A stretch of DNA of 16,783 nucleotides from CAZAYY01 sp964489525 (GTDB lineage Bacteria; Chloroflexota; Anaerolineae; Anaerolineales; JABWBV01). The DNA is taken from contig CAZAYY010000044.1 in the NCBI GenBank assembly GCA_964489525.1, positions 1-16,783 on the forward strand, given 5' to 3'. Positions 1 to 4,904 of this stretch are shown piece by piece. The notes beneath the pieces were generated by a model. The model was given only the letters and a program-made list of their open reading frames with translations, searched no databases and was not told the DNA's origin. A program made the position numbers and the translations under genes. Numbering within the stretch: position 1 is the stretch's first letter; every line of letters begins with the position of its first letter.

Positions 1-404
1 GTGCTGGCCTGGACAAACGCCACGGCGGTGTACTGGGCTGCCTGGGCGGTGGCGGATGCGTGCAGGTTTGCCTGCCCTGCCGTGGCTGTGGCAGCCTGGG
101 CCTGCTCGGTTTGCCGGGCCAGCGCTACCTCCGTTGCCGCCGAAGCGGTCATCTGCAGCGCCACCAGGGTGCTTTCAGCGGCCAGTTCGGCCATCCGGCT
201 TTCGCCCGCCTGGCGGGTGGCGCGGGCTTGCAGGGCTGCCACCTGGTCCGTTGCCACATACGCCGGCATCGGCGTGGGCAGCTCGCTCCACCCGCTCCCT
301 GGGGCTGGGGCGCAGGCAGAGATGGAAATAATCAGCAAAAGTAAACAAACCATTAAGAATAGATTCCTTAAATTGGTTACCACAGTTACCACGTTACCAC
401 TCAT
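1..404 (-). CDS. Ala/Thr/Gln-rich lipoprotein, 3' end outside the window
   Basis: The family is not recognised. The reading frame starts at the ATG at 404-402, which overlaps the TGA stop of the upstream gene by 4 bp (ATGA), so translation is probably coupled. The N-terminus is a lipoprotein signal: a short polar start, the hydrophobic run FLMVCLLLLI, then the lipobox ISAC with the acylated cysteine near residue 31. After a Pro-rich spacer (PAPGSGW, PTPMPAY) the protein is a long, almost uninterrupted Ala/Gln/Thr/Glu-rich stretch (for example ATATAGQAN, ASATAQAAQ) that predicts an extended helix or coiled coil. At least 134 codons are visible and the frame is open at base 1, so the C-terminal part is unseen. 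A later ATG at 353-351 would shorten the signal peptide but keep the lipobox. By family knowledge it should be anchored to the outer face of the membrane. Its partner is likely the two-TM protein encoded just upstream. Function unknown. Confidence 0.72.
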   Translation of the reverse strand, partial: MSGNVVTVVTNLRNLFLMVCLLLLIISISACAPAPGSGWSELPTPMPAYVATDQVAALQARATRQAGESRMAELAAESTLVALQMTASAATEVALARQTEQAQAATATAGQANLHASATAQAAQYTAVAFVQAS

Positions 405-856
405 TCAAAGCCCCACCCTTCAAAAATATCTTCCCTCTCAGCCTGAATAACCTCTTCGGCATCGCCCTCAATTGCAACCGCATGGGACGGCAGCCGGTAA
501 ATATAGGTCCCAGGGTGCGTTTGCAGAGAAGAACGGCCGTCCACGTCGGGGTTTCGCATCCACCGGGCATTGGGACCAGGCAGCCAGCGCCCGGAATGCG
601 CTTGCTTTTGAACCGCGTGCCTGCGCCGCAGCATGCCAAATACCGCAGCAGCAAACCCAATGCCGGCGCCAGCAGCCAGGCCCACGACCACCAAAAACAC
701 CGTGGTCACCTGCCCGGCAGCATTTGCAGACGCCTGAAGCATGTTTGCCTGCGCCTGCACCACATTCGCCTGCGCCATCATCAGCGAAACCCGCATCAAA
801 AAGAATAAAAAACTGCCCATCAAAAAGAGAATCAGCGCCAAAAGAAAAGATTTCAT
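401..856 (-). CDS. Small two-TM membrane protein with heptad QAN loop
   Basis: Unrecognised 151-residue membrane protein. I chose the ATG at 856-854 because AGGAT lies just upstream at good spacing and a TM helix follows at once; a TTG at 883 would add nine residues without a better ribosome site. TM1 is about residues 3-21 and TM2 about 51-76. The loop between them (22-50) has Ala-Asn pairs at 30-31, 37-38 and 44-45, an exact seven-residue spacing that suggests a coiled coil. RRRH at 77-80 after TM2 favours N-in/C-in topology, so the QAN loop would be outside and the 75-residue tail, ending in an acidic EAREDIF-like segment, would be cytoplasmic. The stop overlaps the start of the following lipoprotein gene by 4 bp, and both proteins carry Ala/Gln-rich helical parts outside the membrane, which suggests they interact. 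No catalytic motif is visible. Confidence 0.7.
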   Translation of the reverse strand: MKSFLLALILFLMGSFLFFLMRVSLMMAQANVVQAQANMLQASANAAGQVTTVFLVVVGLAAGAGIGFAAAVFGMLRRRHAVQKQAHSGRWLPGPNARWMRNPDVDGRSSLQTHPGTYIYRLPSHAVAIEGDAEEVIQAEREDIFEGWGFE

Positions 857-898
857 GCGTAATCCTATTGATAAACACAACAAGTAGCGTTATACAAT

Positions 899-927
899 AG
901 GATAGCAGATAAAAAAAGCAAAGTCAA
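899..927 (-). promoter_or_regulatory. Sigma70-type promoter for the envelope gene pair
   Basis: Reading leftward, TTGACT (927-922) is separated by exactly 17 bases from TATCCT (904-899). Transcription would start near 892, leaving a short leader before the ATG at 856. The -35 box lies inside the 3' arm of the terminator hairpin at 911-951, so promoter and terminator overlap. Confidence 0.6.
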
Positions 928-951
928 GGGGAAAGACCCTCTCGACTTTGC
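911..951 (-). terminator. Rho-independent terminator after the HTH gene
   Basis: On the minus strand GCAAAGTC (951-944) pairs perfectly with GACTTTGC (925-918). The inner part continues with mostly paired G/C positions around a small loop, and seven T follow (917-911). It lies about 220 bases past the stop of the HTH gene and directly in front of the next promoter. Confidence 0.65.
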
Positions 952-1168
952 TCAGTTGGGCAGCGGAGATGGACTATGGTTTTTGCCCACACTGTGGAAC
1001 ATCACAGGCTTGACAGCTTAAGGTGTTCCTTTTATGTTTTTTTTAGTAAAGGGAGTTCTTGTCAGGCGGCAGCGAAGTCACTCAGTGACAGATTATCCGT
1101 TGATTTTTGGCTGAAAACCATGTGCGCCAGAATTACGTGGGCCAAAGTGCCAGGATATTTCCTGACGT
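952..1168. other. Non-coding stretch between terminator and HTH gene
   Basis: No convincing gene is seen on either strand. The stretch holds a perfect 13-base palindrome GTCACTCAGTGAC (1077-1089), a T-rich run (1036-1044) and a 14-codon frame at 969 encoding a lone CPHCG motif, which is too short to call. It would be the 3' untranslated part of the HTH transcript, which runs to the terminator at 911-951. It may be decayed former coding sequence; this is inference. Confidence 0.4.
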
Positions 1169-1378
1169 CTATTTTCGTCCCCGTTTTGGATCATACTTAC
1201 CCATATTCTGGGTAAATTCCTGGTACTTGCGAATGGACTCCTTTGACACCAGCCAGGTTTTGCCGACCTTCAAACCTTGTAGATCCCCTTCACGCAGCAT
1301 TCGCCGGACATGCTCGATGTGGAACTCGAAAATCTTGGCCGCTTCTTGCGTGGTTACATAATCATCCAGGTCTGGCAT
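1169..1378 (-). CDS. Excisionase-type (HTH_17, MerR-like) DNA-binding protein
   Basis: A 69-residue protein made almost wholly of one winged-helix domain of the excisionase/HTH_17 class. The pattern is YVTTQEAAKIF (first helix and turn), then HIEHVRRMLREGDL (recognition helix), then LKVGKTWLVSKESIRKY (wing and last helix), followed by a basic tail KRGRK. The start at 1378 follows GAGGG with a short spacer. An ATG at 1393 and a longer frame to 1426 are possible, but the extra residues do not look like domain. Such proteins bind DNA, either as recombination directionality factors or as small regulators, and the sequence cannot tell which. The gene lies downstream of tRNA-Glu on the same strand, between two intrinsic terminators. 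No integrase or transposase is in the window, so if it was part of a mobile element, only this remains. No own promoter is obvious. Confidence 0.75.
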   Translation of the reverse strand: MPDLDDYVTTQEAAKIFEFHIEHVRRMLREGDLQGLKVGKTWLVSKESIRKYQEFTQNMGKYDPKRGRK

Positions 1379-1414
1379 CGTACCCTCTTGCATTTCACAA
1401 CAGGTTTTCGTGAG

Positions 1415-1441
1415 AAAAAAGGGCACTGGGTACCAGTACCC
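1415..1441 (-). terminator. Rho-independent terminator of tRNA-Glu
   Basis: On the minus strand GGGTACTGG (1441-1433), loop TAC, CCAGTGCCC (1429-1421) forms a 9-bp stem with one G-U pair, followed by six T (1420-1415). It lies 30 bases past the tRNA 3' end and before the HTH start, so it ends the tRNA transcript and may limit read-through into the HTH gene. Confidence 0.78.
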
Positions 1442-1470
1442 TCTCGACTCTTAAACAATTCTACATAGTG

Positions 1471-1543
1471 TGCCCCCAAGGGGACTCGAACCCCTGTTTT
1501 GGCCTTGAGAGGGCCGCGTCCTGGGCCACTAGACGATGGGGGC
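1471..1543 (-). tRNA. tRNA-Glu, anticodon CTC
   Basis: A 73-nt cloverleaf can be folded by eye. The acceptor stem is GCCCCCA with TGGGGGC; the D arm is GTCT..AGGAC; the anticodon loop is CTCTCAA with anticodon CTC at 1509-1507, which reads GAG; the T arm is AGGGG TTCGAGT CCCCT; the discriminator base is A at 1471. The D-arm and T-arm sequences match the usual bacterial tRNA-Glu pattern. The bottom pair of the anticodon stem is a C-A mismatch. CCA is not encoded. A promoter lies upstream (1559-1588) and a strong terminator downstream (1415-1441), so it is a single-tRNA transcript. Confidence 0.95.
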
Positions 1544-1558
1544 GTCTAAGCGGTCATG

Positions 1559-1588
1559 ATTGTATCACGCCCTTTCGATTATCGTCAA
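1559..1588 (-). promoter_or_regulatory. Promoter of tRNA-Glu
   Basis: On the minus strand TTGACG (1588-1583), 18-base spacer, TACAAT (1564-1559). The predicted start lies about 7-9 bases before the mature tRNA 5' end at 1543, so the 5' leader is very short. Confidence 0.65.
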
Positions 1589-1591
1589 CTC

Positions 1592-1620
1592 TTTTAAAAC
1601 GGGCATAAAACTGCTATAAT
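1592..1620 (+). promoter_or_regulatory. Extended -10 promoter of the mutase gene
   Basis: TATAAT at 1615-1620 is preceded by TGC, an extended -10 element. The -35 box (TTTTAA, 1592-1597, 17-base spacing) is weak, as is common with extended -10 promoters. It diverges from the tRNA promoter and lies about 85 bases before the mutase ATG. Confidence 0.65.
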
Positions 1621-1705
1621 ACCCCCTGCATCCATTCTTCAGGAACTTTCAACCCCATACCAGGACGGCGAACCCGCCCCCTGCCATTCTATTCAGGAGT
1701 GTGCC

Positions 1706-3385
1706 ATGTACGACCGCGAGAAACTTGAAAAGCTTCGCCAGGAACAAGAGAATTGGGAGGAAACCAACCTCAGCAAAACCCTTGCCCGCTTCCCCGAACG
1801 CCGCAAGGATTTCATTACCAATTCCTCTGAAACCATCAACCGGCTCTACACCCCGCTGGATGTGCAGGGCATGGATTATTTAAAGGATCTCGGCCTGCCT
1901 GGCGAGTACCCCTATACCCGCGGTGTCCACCCCACCATGCACCGCGGCAAGCTGTGGACCATGCGCATGTTTGCCGGGTTTGGCACCGCCGAAGAGACCA
2001 ATCAACGCTTTAAATACCTGCTCGACCAGGGCCAAACCGGCCTTTCGGTGGCCTTCGACCTGCCCACCCTGATGGGCTACGACACCGATGCCCCCGAATC
2101 GCTGGGCGAGTTTGGCAAGTGCGGCGTGGCCATTTCATCCCTGAAAGACATGGAAATCCTGTTTGATGGCATTCCGTTGGACAAAGTGTCTACCAGCATG
2201 ACCATCAACTCACCCGCCGCCATCATCTGGGCCATGTACATTGCCACTGCCGAAAAACAGGGCGTGCGCCTGGACCAACTGCGTGGCACCATCCAAAACG
2301 ATATTCTCAAAGAATACATTGCCCAAAAAGAGTACATCTTCCCCCCCGAACCCTCCATGCGCCTGGTAACCGATACCATTGAATTTGGGGCGCTGCGCCT
2401 GCCGCAGTGGAACACCATCAGCATCTCCGGCTACCACATCCGCGAAGCAGGTTCCACCGCTGCCCAGGAACTGGCCTTCACGCTGGCCGATGGCCTGGAA
2501 TATGTGCGCTGGGGGCTGGCTCGCGGCCTGGACATTGACGAATTTGCCCCACGCCTGTCGTTCTTTTTCAACGCCCACAACGACTTTTTTGAAGAGATCG
2601 CCAAGTACCGGGCAGCCCGGCGCATTTGGGCCCACGAAATGCGCCACACCTTCGGCGCCAAAAACCCGCGCTCCTGGCTGATGCGCTTCCACACCCAGAC
2701 GGCTGGCGTTTCACTCACCGCCCAACAGCCCGAAAACAACATCGTCCGGGTCACCCTGCAGGCCCTGGCAGCCGTCCTGGGCGGCACCCAATCGCTGCAC
2801 ACCAACAGCATGGACGAAGCCCTGGCCCTGCCCTCGGAACATGCCGTTACCATTGCCTTGCGCACCCAGCAAATCATCGCCGAAGAGTCGGGCGTGGTCA
2901 ACACGGTGGACCCACTGGGCGGCTCGTTCTTCGTTGAAGCCCTGACCAACCAGATGGAACAGCAAGCCTACGAATACTTCCACCGGATTGAAGAACTGGG
3001 CGGCGTGCTGCCTGCCATTGATAAGGGCTTTTTCCAGAGCGAAATCTCCGATGCAGCCTACCGCTACCAGCGTGAAATTGATGAAAACATCCGCAGCATT
3101 GTGGGTGTTAACGCCTACCAGGACGACAAGCCCATGCGCATCCCCATTTTGGAGATGGACCCCCAGGGCTACGAACGCCAGGTCGGGCGGCTCAACGCGA
3201 TCCGCTCCCAGCGCGACCCGGGTGCGGTGGGCCAGGCACTGGATGCCTTACGGCTGGCTTGCACCAACCACCAAAATGTCATGCCCCCGCTGCTGGATGC
3301 CGTGCGGGCCTATGCCACCCTGGGCGAAATTATTGATGTGATGCGGGTAGAGTTCGGAACCTACGAAGAACCGACCTGGATTTAA
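1706..3385 (+). CDS. icmA-like: B12-dependent acyl-CoA mutase large subunit, isobutyryl-CoA mutase type
   Basis: A 559-residue large subunit of the methylmalonyl-CoA mutase family: the TIM barrel without the C-terminal B12-binding domain, as in two-subunit enzymes. AGGAG six bases before the ATG supports the start. Family landmarks are TRGVHPTM (71-78), AFDLPTLMGYD (116-126), TIQNDILKEY (195-204), SISGYHIREAG (239-249, with Tyr243 and His244), FHTQTAGVSLTAQQPENN (328-345) and GGTQSLHTNS (359-368). The residues that set substrate choice are telling. The site that is Tyr89 in methylmalonyl-CoA mutase is Phe89 here, and the site of Arg207 is Gln207 (YIAQKE). The Phe/Gln pair is the known signature of isobutyryl-CoA mutase, so the likely reaction is isobutyryl-CoA to n-butyryl-CoA, not methylmalonyl-CoA to succinyl-CoA. 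The small B12-binding subunit and the G-protein chaperone are not in the window and must lie elsewhere. A routine annotation would probably say methylmalonyl-CoA mutase. Confidence 0.88.
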   Translation: MYDREKLEKLRQEQENWEETNLSKTLARFPERRKDFITNSSETINRLYTPLDVQGMDYLKDLGLPGEYPYTRGVHPTMHRGKLWTMRMFAGFGTAEETNQRFKYLLDQGQTGLSVAFDLPTLMGYDTDAPESLGEFGKCGVAISSLKDMEILFDGIPLDKVSTSMTINSPAAIIWAMYIATAEKQGVRLDQLRGTIQNDILKEYIAQKEYIFPPEPSMRLVTDTIEFGALRLPQWNTISISGYHIREAGSTAAQELAFTLADGLEYVRWGLARGLDIDEFAPRLSFFFNAHNDFFEEIAKYRAARRIWAHEMRHTFGAKNPRSWLMRFHTQTAGVSLTAQQPENNIVRVTLQALAAVLGGTQSLHTNSMDEALALPSEHAVTIALRTQQIIAEESGVVNTVDPLGGSFFVEALTNQMEQQAYEYFHRIEELGGVLPAIDKGFFQSEISDAAYRYQREIDENIRSIVGVNAYQDDKPMRIPILEMDPQGYERQVGRLNAIRSQRDPGAVGQALDALRLACTNHQNVMPPLLDAVRAYATLGEIIDVMRVEFGTYEEPTWI

Positions 3386-3403
3386 TTAAAAAAGAGGTAA
3401 AAT

Positions 3404-3500
3404 TATTCCTTGTGTGCCCGGAACAGGGGGCAGCCTGGTTTCGGAAAACTGACCTGGAAACATACGGCTGCCACGAACCTACCACACACAAAGGCAAGCA
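3404..3500 (+). promoter_or_regulatory. Candidate structured leader RNA upstream of PFK
   Basis: The 165-base gap between mutase and PFK genes can fold into a nested structure. CCTTGTGTG (3408-3416) pairs with the CACACAAAGG segment ending near 3494 with one bulge, and inside it GGCAGCC pairs with GGCTGCC over seven bases. It does not match a riboswitch or housekeeping RNA that I can recognise. It could be a regulatory leader, or a chance fold in transcribed spacer. Confidence 0.35.
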
Positions 3501-3504
3501 TCAC

Positions 3505-3528
3505 CGCGGTCAGACCGCGATATTTTTA
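3505..3528 (+). promoter_or_regulatory. Perfect hairpin with T-run in the PFK leader (attenuator-like)
   Basis: CGCGGTC-A-GACCGCG (3505-3519) is a perfect inverted repeat; as RNA it would form at least five G/C-rich pairs around a five-base loop. ATATTTTT follows. It lies 23 bases before the PFK start and just before its ribosome site, so it could be an attenuator, the terminator of the mutase transcript, or an operator. Confidence 0.45.
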
Positions 3529-3550
3529 CAATCAAAGAAGGATAATCACA

Positions 3551-4720
3551 ATGGCAAAAAGAAGAATTGGTATCTTAACGGGTGGAGGCGACGTACCCGG
3601 CTTAAATGTCGCCATTAAGGCGGTGGTTACCCGCGCCCAGTCGCACGACGACGTGGAAATCATCGGCATCCGGCGGGGTTGGTACGGCCCCTTGGGGATG
3701 AACCCGGATGACCCCCAAAGCACGATAGACCTGACCATGAAGCTCAACCCCCAAACTGTGCGCACCATTGACCGCACCGGCGGCACGGTGCTGCACACTT
3801 CGCGCACCCGCCCCAGCCACATGAAAGCCAGCGAAGTTCCCGCCCATGTGCGCGCCGAAGACCAGGTTACCAACCCCGATGGCACCATCGACTGCACCAA
3901 GCACGTGCTGCGCATTTTTGATCATCTCAAGCTAGATGCCCTCATCCCGATTGGCGGTGACGACACCCTGAGCTACGCAGCCCGCCTCGACCGCGAGGGC
4001 TTCAACACCGTGGCCATCCCCAAAACCATGGACAACGACGTCTTCGGCACCGACTACTGCATTGGCTTTTCTACCGCCGTCACCCGCTCGGTCGAATCCA
4101 TCGCCGCCTGCCGCACCCCGGTGGGCTCACACGAACGCGTCGGCGTGGTGGAATTGTTTGGCCGCAACTCCGGCGAAACCTCCCTCTTTGCCGCTTACCT
4201 GGCCGACGTAGACCGGGCGGTCATCTCCGAAGTACCTTTTGACATTGAAAAACTGGCCGACTTCCTGGCGCGCGACCGGGCTAACAACCCCTCCAACTAC
4301 GCCATTATGACCATCTCCGAAGGCGCCCACCCGATTGACGGCCAAATTATGGAAACCGGCGAAGCCGATGCCTATGGCCACAAAAAACTGGGCGGCATCG
4401 GAAGCTGGGTTTCTGAAAAAATCAAAGAACTCACCGGCATTCACATCATGTACCAACAGTTGGGCTACCTGATGCGCTCCGGCGCACCCGATTCGCTCGA
4501 CCGCATGGTGGCGGTTTCTTTTGGCAACCTGGCCTTCGACCAGACCATCATGGGCCACACCGGCCGCATGGTGGCCTTGCAGCAGGGCATCTACACCACA
4601 GTCCCGCTGAACATGGTCGCTTCCACCAAAAAGTACGTGGATGTTTCTGCACTCTACGACAAAGCCAACTACCGCCCCAAAGTGCGCGACATGCTGGGCA
4701 AACCCATGTTCCTGTACTAA
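3551..4720 (+). CDS. pfp: Pyrophosphate-dependent 6-phosphofructokinase (predicted)
   Basis: A 389-residue PFKA-family enzyme that phosphorylates fructose 6-phosphate to fructose 1,6-bisphosphate in glycolysis, in the cytoplasm. The ATG at 3551 follows AGAAGGA at eight bases and begins directly with the family N-terminus (RRIGILTGGGDVPGLN). The frame is open further upstream to a GTG at 3410, but that part has no domain character. Phosphoryl-donor motifs are IGGDDT (134-139) and PKTMDND (157-163). Asp138 replaces the glycine of ATP enzymes and Lys158 replaces their second glycine; this Asp/Lys pair is the recognised mark of PPi use. Asp161 is the expected catalytic base. Substrate-site motifs FGRNSGETS (203-211) and LMRSGAPDSLDR (307-318) are present. 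With PPi the reaction is reversible and can serve gluconeogenesis. The neighbouring mutase is on the same strand, but the leader hairpin suggests separate control. Confidence 0.9.
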   Translation: MAKRRIGILTGGGDVPGLNVAIKAVVTRAQSHDDVEIIGIRRGWYGPLGMNPDDPQSTIDLTMKLNPQTVRTIDRTGGTVLHTSRTRPSHMKASEVPAHVRAEDQVTNPDGTIDCTKHVLRIFDHLKLDALIPIGGDDTLSYAARLDREGFNTVAIPKTMDNDVFGTDYCIGFSTAVTRSVESIAACRTPVGSHERVGVVELFGRNSGETSLFAAYLADVDRAVISEVPFDIEKLADFLARDRANNPSNYAIMTISEGAHPIDGQIMETGEADAYGHKKLGGIGSWVSEKIKELTGIHIMYQQLGYLMRSGAPDSLDRMVAVSFGNLAFDQTIMGHTGRMVALQQGIYTTVPLNMVASTKKYVDVSALYDKANYRPKVRDMLGKPMFLY

Positions 4721-4762
4721 AATCCTCGCGCGTCTACCCATTCCAACACACCACGGAAATTG

Positions 4763-4790
4763 TTAACACAGGGTCGCGTTGGATTATGAT
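4763..4790 (+). promoter_or_regulatory. Promoter of the candidate small RNA
   Basis: TTAACA (4763-4768), 16-base spacer, TATGAT (4785-4790). It starts 42 bases after the PFK stop and points at a stretch with no coding frame, only RNA-like hairpins and a strong terminator. Confidence 0.5.
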
Positions 4791-4796
4791 AGAATA

Positions 4797-4900
4797 AGGA
4801 AACTACCACTTCAGGAAAACCTGGGGTGAGGCACAACCAGCCCAAACAAGGTTGACCCTGTGCTTTTCAAAAGAACCCTCCAGCTGGAGGGTTCTTTGCT
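4797..4900 (+). ncRNA. Candidate stand-alone structured small RNA, about 100 nt
   Basis: This intergenic stretch has its own promoter-like sequence and terminator and folds into three successive hairpins. Hairpin 1 is CACTTCAGG (4807-4815), loop AAAA, CCTGGGGTG (4820-4828): nine pairs including two G-U. Hairpin 2 is AGGCACA (4829-4835) with TGTGCTT (4859-4865): seven pairs including one G-U, with a possible inner ACC/GGT. Hairpin 3 is the 12-bp terminator stem (4870-4897). No start codon with a useful frame lies within. It lacks the conserved GGAAG-type loop of SRP RNA and is too short for 6S RNA or tmRNA. The function is unknown; a regulatory RNA is the simplest inference. It could instead be the 3' untranslated region of PFK. 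Confidence 0.48.
4870..4900. terminator. Bidirectional terminator between the small RNA/PFK and dnaE
   Basis: AAAGAACCCTCC (4870-4881), loop AGCT, GGAGGGTTCTTT (4886-4897): a perfect 12-bp stem. T-rich sequence follows on the plus strand (TTTGCTTTT), and on the minus strand the stem ends in TTTTG then more T. It lies just past the dnaE stop and can end transcripts arriving from both sides. Confidence 0.9.
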
Positions 4901-4904
4901 TTTC

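Noticed and set aside
472..900. Plus-strand open frames opposite the envelope membrane gene
   Set aside because: They are Pro/Arg/Gln-rich with no motif. The minus strand has two TM helices, a ribosome site, a promoter and coupling to the lipoprotein.
969..1013. A 14-codon frame encoding a CPHCG zinc-knuckle-like motif
   Set aside because: It is too short, the ribosome site is too close to the ATG, and there is no second Cys pair. At most it is a decayed fragment.
1010..1038. Plus-strand TTGACA, 17, TATGTT promoter-like pair
   Set aside because: It points into the 3' side of the HTH gene with no plus-strand gene or RNA downstream. An antisense transcript is possible but unsupported.
1068..1168. 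Continuation of the HTH protein in another frame after its stop
   Set aside because: The minus-strand frame stays open for some 40 codons past 1169 but has no recognisable domain, and the HTH protein already has its full expected length.
3410..3550. Upstream GTG start extending PFK by 47 residues
   Set aside because: No ribosome site lies before it, there is no domain match, and it would translate through the leader hairpins. ATG 3551 has AGAAGGA and the family N-terminus.
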